Notes: generated by a model not told the origin, from the letters alone. Shown: positions 25,891-38,039, counted from the stretch's first letter. The stretch is 64,000 nucleotides of DNA from Thysanoteuthis rhombus (GCA_963457665.1 OY735203.1:25567634-25631633), one strand, 5' to 3'. Numbers and translations: made by a program.

Positions 25891-26340
25891 TCAATGAATA
25901 TTTGTGCGTGGTGGGCGATAAGCTACGGAAAACGTAATCAAATTTTATGAAGAATTCATACACAATGAATCAGTGATGATTAGGAAAAAATTACATTACG
26001 AGTCCTCCTTTGAATTTCAAAATGGCTGCACTTGAAGATCCTAGAAAAATCGACGCCATAATCCTTCTTAATCTATTGCTCATGAGCTTTTAAATGATGT
26101 ATGGTGCAAAAACCTGAATTTGAACGGTATTTCACAAGCCTCTGCACTGTAATACTAAAATTATGAACCTTTGAATATCAAAAACGGCACACAGCAGCCA
26201 GATTTATTGAATTGAAGCAACCTTAAAATGAGCTGACTTGCAGAAAACAAAGATCTCATAAATTTTCATAATATTGCAAAAAATGAGCAGAATAGCCCGC
26301 TGTGCAAGTCTATTTTAATGCTATATTAATGATAATGATA
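25890..26340. other. No feature recognised
   Basis: AT-rich sequence without recognisable motifs between the foldback repeat and the protein-family fossil. Confidence 0.5.
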
Positions 26341-26349
26341 ATTATTATA

Positions 26350-28000
26350 ACGTAACAGATGACAAAACAGAAGCACAGCAAAGTGCACCGGGATGCAGTT
26401 TTGGCACACTTGCATCAGCTGCTGCACCCTTTTTCACTGTGACAGTGGATCAGTTCAAAGCATGATTCTCCGGACAGAGTGTTCCGAGGCAGCTACTGGC
26501 CAGTAGTTTCCTCTGTCAAGTCTCGGACAGATAGTTCTGGCATATATGCACCGAGGACCAATTACTACTTCCATCATCCTGGTAGCAAATGCGCTTGATG
26601 TGTTGCTTGAATGCTACCTTAGGTTGGAGGGATGTTTTCCGGGGTTCTACACTGCGTGGAAAGCAGTTTCGAGGAATCGTTCACTTCTATCATTGTAAAA
26701 CCACCCTTTTTCTGGCTCCCTATCCACTCTTCCGTCTAAGGCTTTCTCACTGGTATCCCAGACAAGATTGATGCGGTTGCTTTCCTCAAGTTGAGGAAAG
26801 ATAAATGTTTCAAATACTTTTCCCCCATACATTTGAAATGTTCTTGATGTTCTAGGATTTAGCATAGCATTTGAAATACAGCTGCACTATCAAGCATTGT
26901 TGCATTAACCACGGATACAGTATTGTTTTCTAGCTGATCTGATTCTAGACAGCGAAATAGATCCACTTTTAGCACAATTCAAATTTTTCCTCCAGTTGGC
27001 AAGAGCTGATGGGGCTGCCTGGTTTCGCGTTAGCAGAAATTGTCTCGTGTTCTAAAGGAAATATCCCGAAAACAAATCAGCACTCAGTTCTGCGAGCTGT
27101 GCTTTCTGTCTTGATTTACTTTTGACCAGTGGCCTACTGGATAGTGGCAACTTGTTATTTGGAAGTGTTTCAATGCTGTTTCAGTTGTCTTGGCTGTGTT
27201 CTAGAAATAGATTCCCAATCTCCTCCATCACTGACACAAGTACCGTGACTTTCTCCAGGAATGCTGCTTGCTCTCCAGGTTGATGGTCATGGTAATTGTA
27301 TCTAGTGTCACTTACACCATATTGTTACTTCATGGCGTGTTGCTCAAATTCTGTAGGGACCCTGGCAATTTTTAACCATGCTACCAACAAGCGTGCCCCT
27401 GGGTTACCAGTCAAGCCAATTCATCTCATCAGAGGGTTTCACCATTGCATTGCTCTGTTCATGGCATTGGTTGAGTGCCACGGCCGAGAACTTGCGGATA
27501 GTTTTGTGCACCATGAAATCTCCAGTCTTGAATTCCATGTCATGAAATCTAAATACAGCTGGAAATTTCATTGACAAAGTGACTTGGTGTACCGCAGCAA
27601 GAGAATCTCCAATTACAGGGTCCTAAGCCAGTTGTCGAAGTGGACACTGGTCTTTCCTCCTTCCAAGTACCACTCCTCACTATCAGGTTACATTGCATCG
27701 ATAATAGGATATATCTTGGTCTTGATGATATGGCTGGTGTGTATGATGGAATTTGCTGTTCCGGAGCTTGCAATGTCAGGTAAACCAGGGCTTTCGTTCC
27801 AGCCACTATCTTCTAGCCAGTCTCCCAGCGGACTTCAACATGATCATCTCGGTGTGTAGAACACCTGATATAATCGCAGAGTGATCGTCCTTTTAAGTGT
27901 CCAGTCACTCAGGTCCTCAGAGCATTAGTTGATCATCAACAAGGACAGGATTCTAACCAGGGTTCACATCCTTATCTGCTGCCTTAACGATGTTCTATGG
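26350..28000 (-). pseudogene. Fossil of a multicopy invertebrate protein family
   Basis: The minus strand keeps a colinear but shattered coding sequence. From the N-terminal side the pieces are 'LGDWLEDSGWNES' and 'ASSGTANSIIHTSHI' (about 27870-27730), 'VHFDNWLRTL' (about 27640), 'MVHKTIRKFSAVALNQCHEQ' (about 27510-27450), 'ATRHEV'/'FLEKVTVLVSVMEEIGN' (about 27260-27210), a Lys-rich linker, then 'RTFQMYGGKVFETFIFPQLE' and 'NRINLVWDT' (26850-26750). From family memory the last block is followed by a basic patch and a Pro-Arg-Asn (IPGNW-like) segment, which can be seen here in another frame as 'GARKRVVLQ' and 'TIPRN'. I recognise this as a repeated, transposon-associated protein family common in cnidarians, molluscs and crustaceans (often labelled CXC-domain-containing-like). 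Its function is unknown to me. Many stops and frameshifts; dead copy. Possible N-terminal extension to about 28350 is unproven. Confidence 0.6.
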
Positions 28001-28639
28001 AGTGATATATATCATTGCAACTGAGTGTGTTAGTTGTCAAGGCAGCGAAAGCCAGCTATCAATAGTTAACTTTGAAACGGTTATCTTGACTTTGCTGGGC
28101 CATGCATATTCATTTTCTGTTGCAATTGCAATTTCTTTGTCTAGGGCGTTTTCATCATAATTGCATTTGGCCTGAAAGGCACGTGATCAAACTGCAAAAC
28201 ATTCATGTGTTCTGTTCATGCAACCTTTCATCTTGTATCCTTAACCGTGAAAAAGCACTCAACAATGTAAACCAGAGTACCGGGAACAAACAAAAAGGCA
28301 AAATCAAGTTTCAGATAGTGATTTGTAATGGACGGCACATTTGACTTGATATCACTTTCAGTCAAAAATTTCAATGATAGTCCGTTTCTTTGATTCTCCA
28401 TTTTCTGCTTGTTTTTTTATTTTTTATTTTTTTATCTTTATTTGTAATGTATTTTCCTCCATTGTCTCAAAATGAAAATTACCGGCATACGATTCCTTCA
28501 ATTTTCTCTTTTGATACAGATTTCCAAATAGTGCAGAACCTTTGATTGTTAGAAGTTCCTTTATTTTATATCGTAAATGTGTAATTGCCAACTTGTAATC
28601 GTAATTACTTGTCTAGATCGAATAATGAACGGGTACTGT

Positions 28640-29235
28640 GCATTGAATGATTTAGCCAGTCATCTTGAACGTCACCTTAAAAATTATATTTTCCCAGTTG
28701 CTAGACAGTGATGAGATTTGAATTCGTTATTTAAACGTACTATAGTTGGCAGAAAACTTATCTAGAATGATCTATAAAGGAGTAATTAACGTTTTGAGAA
28801 GTTTGTGGCCATCTTGGATGTCATTCTAAGATTATACCTTTCCTGTGGTCGGACTGTCGTAGACTTCGAGTACGTCATTGATACTAAGAATGGCCGTTGA
28901 GAAACCTTTTGCAGTGATTTTAATGAGGGTTGAGTAAATTTATTTTACAACTGACTGGGTCTCTTAAGAATTATACCTCCCTTATGTTCAAACTGGGGTA
29001 AGATTTCGATATGTTCTCAAGCACCCTCGATATACTTGAGAAAAAACTTGTATTAAGTGAATGATAAACAAAAAATGAGCATTTTGAAGATTTGGCGGTC
29101 ATCTTCGACACAGTCTTGAGATTCATAACTTTCCAGAGACCAGACTTTGGCTCAAGTTTAGTATGCTACTAAGACTACCTAATACCGTAGAAAAGCCCGT
29201 CGGGAAAATCTTTTGGGTGTGATTTTTCATGAATA
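28640..29235. repeat. Four-unit tandem repeat, about 146-bp period
   Basis: The motif 'ccatcttggatgtcattcta' followed by 'agattatacctttcc' recurs in diverged form with aligned 'attatacc' positions at about 28683, 28831, 28970 and 29121, giving steps of 148, 139 and 151 bases. The units share further landmarks (for example 'agtgattttaatgagggttg'-type ends). No open frame runs through the array. Confidence 0.65.
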
Positions 29236-29302
29236 GACTTTCTTGTGTGATAAATATGAGAAATTACTCCAAATGATGACGTCATAAATTCTGATCTGTA
29301 AA

Positions 29303-29900
29303 TTACCTCTTGCATTTTTGAAAAAAGTGGCAACATGTTCCCACATCTACTATACTCTTACTTTGATATTTCAGTGTAATATTGCATATAGCATTATCGT
29401 CGTGCTGCTCAGTACTAAATGTATTAACGAAATAATGTCTTTTTAACGTTTTTCTTATCTTTTCTAAATGCATTTCCTTGGGTTCTGTTGATCTCAAATG
29501 TATCACCAAATGAATGGCCATTCCCATCTTAGTTAGAAATGTCACCTTAAATATTTTTCTACACCATTTGATCCCCAAATCAATGCTACCTAGAAGTGTT
29601 CCATGCTCGGTTTTAATGGTTTGCTGCTGATCAAATTTAAGTTTTATTTCAGCATCGTTGCATCTAATGCACAACAGCTCAAGGAATAAAGAATAACTGT
29701 CAAATGAATTTGTAATTGCTCCATCTCTTGTAATCTAGTCAATAGCTGTTTTGCTTGTAACTTGTTCAGGTTTTTAATTTCGAGAGTGTGAACGCTTACA
29801 TCAATTTTCATTTACAGTCAATCGAATCTGTTTTCCTGGTTTCAGGCTAACGAATTGATTTTTCTCGCTATAATTCACTTTCAAGCGACTTGCATGAAAT
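29303..29900 (-). pseudogene. Unrecognised decayed coding-like region
   Basis: Three consecutive minus-strand open stretches in different frames look protein-like rather than compositional. About 29885-29805 reads 'VSLKPGKQIRLTVNEN', about 29810-29652 reads 'EIKNLNKLQAKQLLTRLQEM' and onward, and 29674-29303 gives 123 codons including 'TEHGTLLGSIDLGIKWCRKI' and 'MGMAIHLVIHLRSTEP'. The middle piece is Leu/Gln-rich and could be helical. The last piece has splice-like borders (an acceptor ending gtgcattag before 29663 and a donor GTAAGAGT after 29362), so a 302-bp exon is an alternative reading. I do not recognise the family. It might be a frameshifted pseudogene, an old transposon ORF, or exons whose introns I cannot place. 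Confidence 0.35.
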
Positions 29901-30239
29901 AAAATGATCACTCAGTCAAAATAACTCATGATAAGATACTGAAATGCACATACATCGAGACTGGTATCTCTTTTAGAGATGAATAACGACAGCCCCTTAC
30001 ACGAGCGTGAAAACACGTAGTATCAAATATCTTAGAAACCAAAACCTACTCTGGTTGATCGCAAAGTTATCAAAACAAAAATGTCATAAAACAAATTCAC
30101 TCCTATCTTTGATTTATGAAGAACACCACAATGAAAAATGAATATTTCGTTGTTAATAGAGTTGACATGAACGCTGCTACGATTGTAAAAGTTGTAATAA
30201 TATACGCATCGAGTAGTAATACGAATAAGAGTGAGAAAT

Positions 30240-30318
30240 ACAGTTCATAGAACGGCCATGATATAGAATTGTGGCAAATCCTGGGGAAGGTCGATGTCCA
30301 ACGACCGACGTTAAGAGA

Positions 30319-30352
<34 letters not shown>
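30240..30352 (+). mobile_element. LINE 3' end (copy F) with (GAT)n tail
   Basis: A very short copy: 'cggccatgatatagaattgt', 'cctggggaaggtcgatgtcc' and 'aacgaccgacgttaagagaa' precede GAT triplets ending about 30352. The antisense frame reads as a poly-His tract, which is an artefact of the tail. Confidence 0.8.
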
Positions 30353-30353
<1 letters not shown>

Positions 30354-31384
30354 GAATGTTGTAAAAAAAATAACCACACACAAATCCATATGAATGTGCA
30401 AAGCTATGTATTTGATCATAATCTGGTACCTGACGAAGCGTGGGGATCAGGGATAGCAGATCTGTGTCACACCAAACCACGAAATCTTTAATGTTTTGAT
30501 GCGTGCTCGAGCAATTAACACTTACACCTGTAGTGAATGTGCAACCAGTCAGGGTTGCTTTTAGCGATTTGGATTCCTTGAGCAACGGAAAACACACAAA
30601 TGTGATATTTTAACCGATTGAATATATCTTATAAATTTAGGAAAGACTATTAAAAAGTTCAAGGGAAGCAAAGAAAAGTATTCTATTTAAAATAAACATG
30701 AAATAAAATAAATATTTACAAATAAGAAAGCAGAACTATAGAGTTAGTCACAGAAAAAAGACAGAAGAAAAGTCTGAAAGCTTTACAGGCACTGGAAAAA
30801 TAAATAATCAATTCTACAGACATTAATCATCTGCTGTGGGAGGCTCAGTAGAGCTTTTCTACGGGTCTGTTTCACCTTTAAATCTATAATTCACTGTGCT
30901 GCTGAATGAACAAAGGGCATTTGAAGCTAGAAATTGGAGCTTGAGATCTCACTAAGGAAAAAATAATAAAAATGAATAAAAAAAAGTTGCACAGAACTTT
31001 TCTTAACAATGTCCAGTGAGATAAAAGGAACACAGAAAAGATGTGAACACGGACAACCTGCTGTTTCAGCCTTAAGCAACAGTCAGTGATTAGAATACCT
31101 GCAAACAAATTTGGCAACATTAGCATAGCATTAGTGTTGAGCCATCATTCCTCTCGGTTTTTCAACATTTTTTGTTGATGAAGTTATGGTTTTTGTTAGT
31201 GGTGCTTTGTCTGTTTAGCCATAATGGCTATCACTGCTCATGTTAATTACTCAGCTCTTCTTATTTTCATTCAAAACAAACTGCTGTATCTGCTCCAAGA
31301 AACCGGAGTAGCAAAGGGATTTTCATGAATGATCGCAATATCTAATAGAAAATAGCTGTCTAATCGTTAATTAGAACATCATAT

Positions 31385-32070
31385 GACAGCTTTTGATTAA
31401 GTCCTGCATTGGTGTTGATGGCAAAAGATCCTGTGACATCGATGAACGCAGAAATGTTTTGACGAGTTAAAGTTTGGAAAAACTTTACTCAATAGAGGCA
31501 ACAGTAACGAGGATAGTTAATGCAATCCTCAAAGTAATAAAAAGTTCAGGTATAAGTTGGTCTTCATATCAGCATCTACAGGATAGTTATCGGTGGTGAT
31601 AGTTGTGATAGGTTCGTGATTTTCTGTTCTATTTCAACATTATCATTTCTCTTTGCAAATAAGCTTTGGTCATTCCATGAACTTTGCTGAACTTTAGCTG
31701 CACTCCAGATCAGTCTTTGACTTTATGAGTTTCTCAAACTTCTCTGGCAATGGCATCAAAGCAGTGACTACAATACTTTTGAAAAGATATCCCAAGCCTT
31801 GCTGAGAGGTTCGACTGTAGTTTCATATGCAAACAGCCGTGTAGTGCTCCAGAGCCTTTTCTCCTTCAGCTCAGCTCTATGTTCATGGCGTGACAGAGTC
31901 CTTGGCAGCTGGCACGGCCTCAGTAAACCAAATGTCTGTATTTGAAGAGGGAGCTTTATGCAGTCTCAATGAGCCTGACGACAATATTATTCTACATAGT
32001 ACTTGACTGAAGAAGCTTGTTCACGTAGTTTGTGATGATAACCATGTCGCCCCATACATTGGAGCATATC
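31385..32070 (-). pseudogene. Decayed hAT-superfamily transposase
   Basis: The minus strand encodes the C-terminal part of a hAT transposase. Its dimerisation domain is clear in one frame at about 31535-31419: 'LRIALTILVTVASIE', a stop, 'SFSKL', a stop, then 'LVKTFLRSSMSQDL', matching the family pattern LRI.LT.PVTVAS.E.SFSKLKL.K..LRS.M. Upstream are 'YETTVEPLSKAWDIFSKV' and 'LMPLPEKFEKLIKSKTDLEC' (about 31840-31700), and at about 32070-31985 'NYVNKLLQSSTM' followed by 'NIVVRLIETA', which fits the insertion/helical region of zinc-finger MYM-like (TTF-type) hAT proteins. Catalytic-domain N-terminal parts are absent. Multiple stops and frameshifts; inactive. Confidence 0.75.
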
Positions 32071-32099
32071 GAGAATCTGAATGAGGCCATTTTTTCAGC

Positions 32100-33760
32100 A
32101 AAAAGCAACTGTGATATGGTTTGAGTTCAAATGTAGAAATTACAAAACAGCCACAAATAAGACCATTAAAACTTTGTGACAAGTCAATTCATCATTAAAA
32201 CCTTTTCCGTAATTTAATCAATCTTATTAAACTATTTAACATTAACAAACATTTAAGATGTAAATTGCAAAAAAATGTGATCAAACGGATCGCTTGAGAA
32301 AGGCTAGCAGCTGGTTGGTAAGTAGTTAGCTGATGGATATTTGGCTAGGTAGTAATTGACAATTTACTAAAACATTGATAATTTTTTATTCATAGCCTAA
32401 AGGAAAAAGGGGCATTGTCATAGGTCGGTCGTTACACTTGACCCCACTACTGTCAGCACAGAGAAACCTCTTTGAGCTAGTATAGGACAGTAAAGTTTTA
32501 GCATGTCAGTCACATTAGTTAAGAAAATAGGCATCGACATGATATGACTTTCGGTTCATGGGCACGAAAACACAGGGTAATCGTTAAAAAATTCGGAAAA
32601 TTAGGAATGTTGCTTTCTTAATCTCAAATGGACTTTTAGTCATGAAATCTGACGAGCTGATTTTGTTTAAGTGAAATTGGGCCCTTTTCCTTGGCCTTGT
32701 GTCATTTTTGACACTACTCTCGCCTCAACGAAAACAGAACTCAAAAAAGATTGAATCCGTTTCTGAAAACTGATCCCAGAACGCTATAGAACGAAGTCAA
32801 ATATGTTAATGTTCATTGGATTTACCTATTTTAGTTTGCTTGGATTTGGAAAAAAAATGTATATGTGGAATCCCATTTAACGTTATCTTTAGTTCAGAAG
32901 AAGAGAGAAGCATTGTGCAGTAGAATACTAGTTTGAACGTTTATTTTATATTAGTTGTGAGTATGTTCCTCACTGAGAGCTACAGTATTTTGGCTTTTTG
33001 CTGGCATACTGTAGGAAGGGTTTTCTATTCAGGAGATGGGACCCTGATCCATTGATCATTCACCAGATGAGGATGATACTCAATAGAAAAAAATAATTTC
33101 TTGAAAACACCGTAGATTCTGAAAGGTAACTGAAGAAAAGCTGCATTAAATTTTTAACCTCCCCGAATGATATTAGAATATAGCTGTTACCTTTCCAATG
33201 AACGTTGAAAGCTTGCTTCTGGTGTGAGATACTACATACTTGAAAATTGATATCATCAATAAATATCTCGCTTCGGGGCGAGCAATCAGTCGACAAATGA
33301 AAGAAATAATTTGAAGACGTTGAAACAATTGTATCAACGACTGTTTGGGGTACAGATCAACTGAAATATCCCCCTGATTCGCCAGTTATTTTACAACCTT
33401 CATGGTTTGCAAGGCTGCGTTCCTCGTCAATCATTTTCCATCTCGATGTTCTCTTGCTTTGAAGGAGATTTAGATGTCTCTGTAAAACTTTTAAAAAACT
33501 TTTTCTATTTCTGAGCAATGAGTATTTTTTTCTGAATATGTTCAAAAAGTATACAAAATGTCAACTATTCTATCCTGCTTTTGTGATCTGGACAGTGATA
33601 ATTTGAAGTCTACATATTTCCTACTAGAAAACGCGAGAATTTTCACATTTTATCAATTATACAAAAATCAGTTACATATGTCCTCGTCACAAAAGCAACG
33701 TTTGAGGGGAATGGTATAGTTTTACTATACTTACACATAGTCAAGTGATACCAAAAAAAT
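32100..33760. other. No feature recognised
   Basis: Intergenic-looking AT-rich sequence with short open frames on both strands and no identified motif. Confidence 0.5.
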
Positions 33761-34030
33761 TAATAATAAAGAAAGGAAAGTAGGGGTTATCACAACAAAA
33801 GTTAATGGGAATGTTAGTTCTTATGGTAACATGTTCTTTTTTAGTAGCTCTAGCGGTAAAACTACAGTCATATATGAATAGGCATACTAAGGTAAAAGGG
33901 TATGCGAATCTGAGTCTCGGTGAGGGCTAGTTCTTTTCTTCCGACCTGCGTTGTTTGCTAGCACTGCCTGTAGAATGGCGATCAAAATAGTTGTGATGAA
34001 AAGTAACTGATATTGAGATGGAAGAAATAC
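33761..34030 (+). mobile_element. tRNA-derived SINE family R4, copy 1
   Basis: The head 'gtagctctagcggtaaaact' (33843) gives a box A; 'gggtatgcgaatctgagtct' gives a degenerate box B. The tail 'agttgtgatgaaaagtaact' is shared with 44820-45010 ('cgttgtgataaaaagcaact') and related to 45095-45300. The 78 bp to its left (33761-33838) is repeated at 34679-34760, suggesting that a longer unit is involved. Confidence 0.5.
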
Positions 34031-34678
34031 TTGTCAATAATCAGAAAAGGACACTTACTACCCAGGAACGAAAACCGCGTTGCACATTGGCTATTTTTAC
34101 CTGCTAGATGTTCTCTTTAATTTTTGGTGAAGAATACCCCCACCTTCGATAGCTGGCCCCGAATTCCACTTTTACTCTGCCTGCCTTTGCTACTACTCTT
34201 CACAGACAGCAATAATTTAAATCTGCTTGCGGTTCTCGTGGAAATACGGCGGATATCATCAAACATCCAAGATTCTGTTCCTTTCACTCTTCCTTCTTTT
34301 TCTTCCTAATTCACCTATCATAGTCTTACCTTCTTCCTTGTCCACTATAATAACAGCCGCTTTCTCTACCCTACACATATTTTCCTTCCCTGCCTCCTAG
34401 AGATGCAATTCAGTCTAATATACCCATCGTCTATCCATTCCTTGTTTCTCTTATTTCAACTATTAAAGGTTGTTTTCGTCAATTGGGCTAACATCCCGGA
34501 AGCCTACTCCACATGCAACCGCAAAAGAGGAGAACAGGTCTAAAAAAAAAAAAAGAAAAAAAAAAGCCAGCTGCTTATTGTTGCATGAACGAGCGTAGCA
34601 GGGTGTCTTTGTTGATTTACTTTGATTACCTCAAAATCTGTCCTAGGAATTATTGGAATAACCGAATGAAACGAAAAA

Positions 34679-34760
34679 AGTTAATAAAAAGGGAGAGGAA
34701 GTATTGGGTCATCACAATAAGGATTCGGAAGGATGTTAGTGCTTATAGTAAAATATCTCA
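34679..34760 (+). repeat. Direct repeat partner of 33761-33838
   Basis: 'gttaataaaaagggagagga' through 'ggatgttagtgcttatagta' matches 'attaataataaagaaaggaa' through 'gaatgttagttcttatggta' 0.9 kb upstream, in the same orientation. Confidence 0.55.
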
Positions 34761-34797
34761 TGTGTAAGGTAGTATTAGATATGAGACAATGATGTGT

Positions 34798-34802
<5 letters not shown>

Positions 34803-34838
<36 letters not shown>

Positions 34839-34895
34839 GCAAACAAACAAACGAACAAACAAACAAACACAAACACACAAACATACATATATATA
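34803..34895. repeat. (CA)n with (CAAA)n extension
   Basis: About 34 bases of CA, then CGCG and CAAACAAACAAA tetramers to about 34890. Confidence 0.95.
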
Positions 34896-35298
34896 ATTAC
34901 ACTTTTCTATTACTATACGTGTTTCGGTTACTAGGAGCCTCCTTGGGTAGTTTTTCAATTTTTTTAAGCTGCGTCCATATTTGTATGTTGAATGAACTTA
35001 TCTACCAGTTCATATGTATGAGTGTGCGAATTTTTGTTTGGATTTGTGGGAATGCTTTTTCTACAGTGGTCTTATGTTATATGATTTTTGGAGAGTCTTT
35101 TAATTTAGAAACAGAATTTCATGCAAGATCTTTGCTCCCTAATATGCTTTATTGTTCAACTTCGGGGAAAAAACTAGGCATAGTTCAACTTCAGTACGAG
35201 TAGATTGGAAACTAACCAACATAACACGATGTACACTTTTTTATACAAAAAGGAGAGGTCACAGCTACTGAACATCCTAGTTACAAGCACTCTGAAAC

Positions 35299-35338
35299 GT
35301 TTCCTTCGTGCACTGTTTTAAAAGTTCGTTCTCTTCAG
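35299..35338 (-). ncRNA. Very degenerate hammerhead-like core
   Basis: On the minus strand CTGAAGA (35338-35332) is followed 28 bases later by GAAACGTTTC. The stem II region does not pair convincingly. Listed only as a possible relic of the same element ends as at 40703-40744. Confidence 0.2.
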
Positions 35339-35379
35339 GGACAGACCTCATACATATAAGTATGAATTATACACCACAA

Positions 35380-36452
35380 ATCGTATATACTTATCTTAAA
35401 ATCCTTATTTCAACAATGGTCAATACTTACAGTAGAGATTATCGATAAAATTCATACATTTTGTCAATGACAATGGCATACCATCGTTTCGCTATACTAA
35501 GTCCATCATACACACAGTTTGACTCGGACATATCGTTGTGTATATACTCAGAAGATAACTTCAACTATGATTTGAAATGTGCCGGTTTGAGTGAGTTTTG
35601 ATTATTTACCCTACAAGCATCATAAAATATGGTTTCATTATTCGACAATTAGCTGTTTTTCACTTTTTGTGTATACATAGTTTATGTTTATCAAATCAAA
35701 ATGAATGTTTTGTTTAAATAATTTTTATCTTTAACGTAGATTTTTTGCCTACTTTCCAGTACGTTTTTAAATTTTCATTATTTTGTTCCTTTTTACAATA
35801 AAATGTCCTCTAATTTTTTGTTGTTGTTCTGGTGTTGTGGAGGTTTGTTTTACTTTATACCACCAATTTTTTTTTTCCTATCTGCTCGAAAAGTTTTTTT
35901 TTACATCACTTTGAGCAGAACGTATTTCTTAGTTGGGAAATTTTTCGTTTAATTCCTCTCACCTGTTATTTTCCAAATTTTTTTATTCACATTTTCTCAT
36001 TTCATTTTTTTACGGTTTCTATGTTTTTTTCTGAAAGTTTTAATGAGGTGTTTATTACATTTTCAATTTTTATAATTTTTTTCCAGAGTAATCTTCTTCC
36101 AGTGACGACATTTAACACCAATCACTGACCTAGACTGAATTAATTCGTTTTTATCCCAAAATTTAGAAATGTGAAGTTTTCTTTGAATTAAAGTTTGTGC
36201 ACATTTTTTATTTAAACAATGGCAACCCATTTTTAGCAATATCTATCCCTTTTGACCAAAACAACTCCTAAAACATTCATTGAAAGGTCCTACCAAACTA
36301 CCATATTCCTTCACAAAACAGTCCTGATACCTAACAGACACACAACAGCATCCTATGGATTTTCTGTATTCTCAGCAGTGTGCTATTAGATCATTATGAA
36401 GCAACCAGTGAACTTGACCCGGAGCAAAAGGAAAACCTTCCATTTCAAAATG

Positions 36453-36455
<3 letters not shown>
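35380..36455. other. AT-rich, no feature recognised
   Basis: T-rich sequence. The 98-codon Phe-rich frame at 35832-36128 lies in T runs and is judged compositional. Confidence 0.5.

Positions 36456-36456
<1 letters not shown>

Positions 36457-36504
<48 letters not shown>
36457..36504. repeat. (TA)n microsatellite
   Basis: A TA tract of about 48 bases at the outer edge of the minus-strand element copy that follows. Confidence 0.95.
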
Positions 36505-36507
<3 letters not shown>

Positions 36508-36619
36508 CGAATCAGAAATACAATATACTCTAATAAAATATCCAACGGGTAATAGGTTCATTTTAGAAAGTGCTTGATACTTTAAACATTAAACATTAAG
36601 TTGACAGAGTAGAAATTAA

Positions 36620-36985
36620 GATATGATGAAGTGAAGATTTTCTACCCAAACACATTTATGTTTCCGTCCTGTTTTGGCTTCTTTAAGCGAATGGTTCAGT
36701 TCATTTTTGATACTTATTCAGGACACTTTTTTGGTTATAAGCGTGTATTTAAACTATCAGTTCTTTGTGGTATGTTTCCTATCTGTGGGTATTTTATCCT
36801 CATTTGAATCCGTTTTCCTGTGTTAGGGTTCTCTTTTGTATGGTCTTAGTTGTTAATTTTATTATTGTGGGTTTAGTATGTTTCTACACGCCCGAGATGA
36901 TAATGGTGATCGGATTGTTCTTTGAAGTGGATTGAGGTATAAAATAATAGTGATGTTCATGGTAATAACAAGGGGAATGAGATAT
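36620..36985 (-). mobile_element. Ribozyme-ended element, minus-strand copy
   Basis: Reading the minus strand from 36985, a block of about 230 bp (ttgttattaccatgaacatc, ... tacccacagataggaaacat, ... ccacaaagaactgatagttt) leads to a hammerhead-like sequence (aagaagccaaaacagg, ggaaacataaatgtg; about 36690-36650). It then reaches 'cttcacttcatcatat' and the (TA)n at 36457-36504 further on. The same order occurs in plus orientation at 38098-38960. No convincing long frame is present, so the element is a 3' remnant. A Penelope-like or retrozyme-like origin is inferred from the ribozyme-like end. Confidence 0.5.
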
Positions 36986-36989
36986 TTAT

Positions 36990-38039
36990 GGTGGTTAATT
37001 TTTAGTATATCTATGTGTGGGTCATTGAGTTATATTTGTTAATAGAAATTTAGAGCAATGCCGGCATTCTAACGCTACGTCATTTTTTCTTTTCGATCCT
37101 GCTTTTTTTTAATTTTCGTTCTTTCGCTTTGTTGACAAAAGTGAGGATTTCAAATTTCTCATTTAGACACAAGTACTATGGAGTTTCAGTACTCTGGCAT
37201 ATGTGTGTTTGTTTTAAGATTATCATTTTTTAGGTTTGAGTTTGCTATCTGTCTCCAATGATATGTCGACTGTGATGAACTTTTTATATATTTTCAGTTT
37301 GTTAATAATGATATATGGTTGCCTAATCTTAGTTTGAAGGGTGTTTTCGATATTCCTATATGATATTTTACTTATAAGGTTTTTTCTTTGATTGATATTC
37401 CAGCATGGTATATAGTATTCGATTTAAGACATTTGTTTTGTAAAGAACATCTGTTTTTATAATTGCAATATGGTTTATTTATGCTTTCTCTGTTAGTATT
37501 ATTTCTGATTATTTTATTGTAATATTCTATCATGAATTTATTGAAATTATCTGGACAACTATAGTTTGTTCTGGTTAAATATTTGATTCGGTGAGTTGCT
37601 CAGTGGGGGGGGGGGTGTCTATGAATTTGATGAATATCCCCGTCAAGTTGCTAGTAAGTTTAATGGCGCTATATAGCAGGTGCTTTCCATACCTTAACAT
37701 TTCAAAGAATCATTCAAACGACTGAATTCCCTTCTGTTGTATTGAGCAGGTAACAGTTTTCCTAATTCCTGCAACTTGCAACCCCCAAAATACCCCACCC
37801 AACAACAGGAAAAAAATATAGTAAAAATATTTCCATCTCCAAATACCCTTCATATTGCATTTTTGAAGGCTTTATTGTATCAAGCCGTGATTTGTTTCAT
37901 AAAGAAACTTTAATATGAATTCTCTTCTGCTCAACTATGTATGCTTCCTAGAGCTCATGTCAAACTTATTTTTCTAGCTTCTGAATTTCCCTGAGGTCTC
38001 CAAACCACAAAGCACATGTAAATGATTTTACTTTTTCAT
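36990..38039. other. Spacer between inverted element copies
   Basis: T-rich, then mixed sequence with a G10-13 run near 37604. No coding motif is recognised on either strand. Confidence 0.45.

Noticed and set aside
30103-30597. 164-codon minus-strand frame with a His run
   Set aside because: The His run is the antisense of the LINE (GAT)n tail and the adjacent part is antisense to the LINE 3' end. The rest shows no motif.
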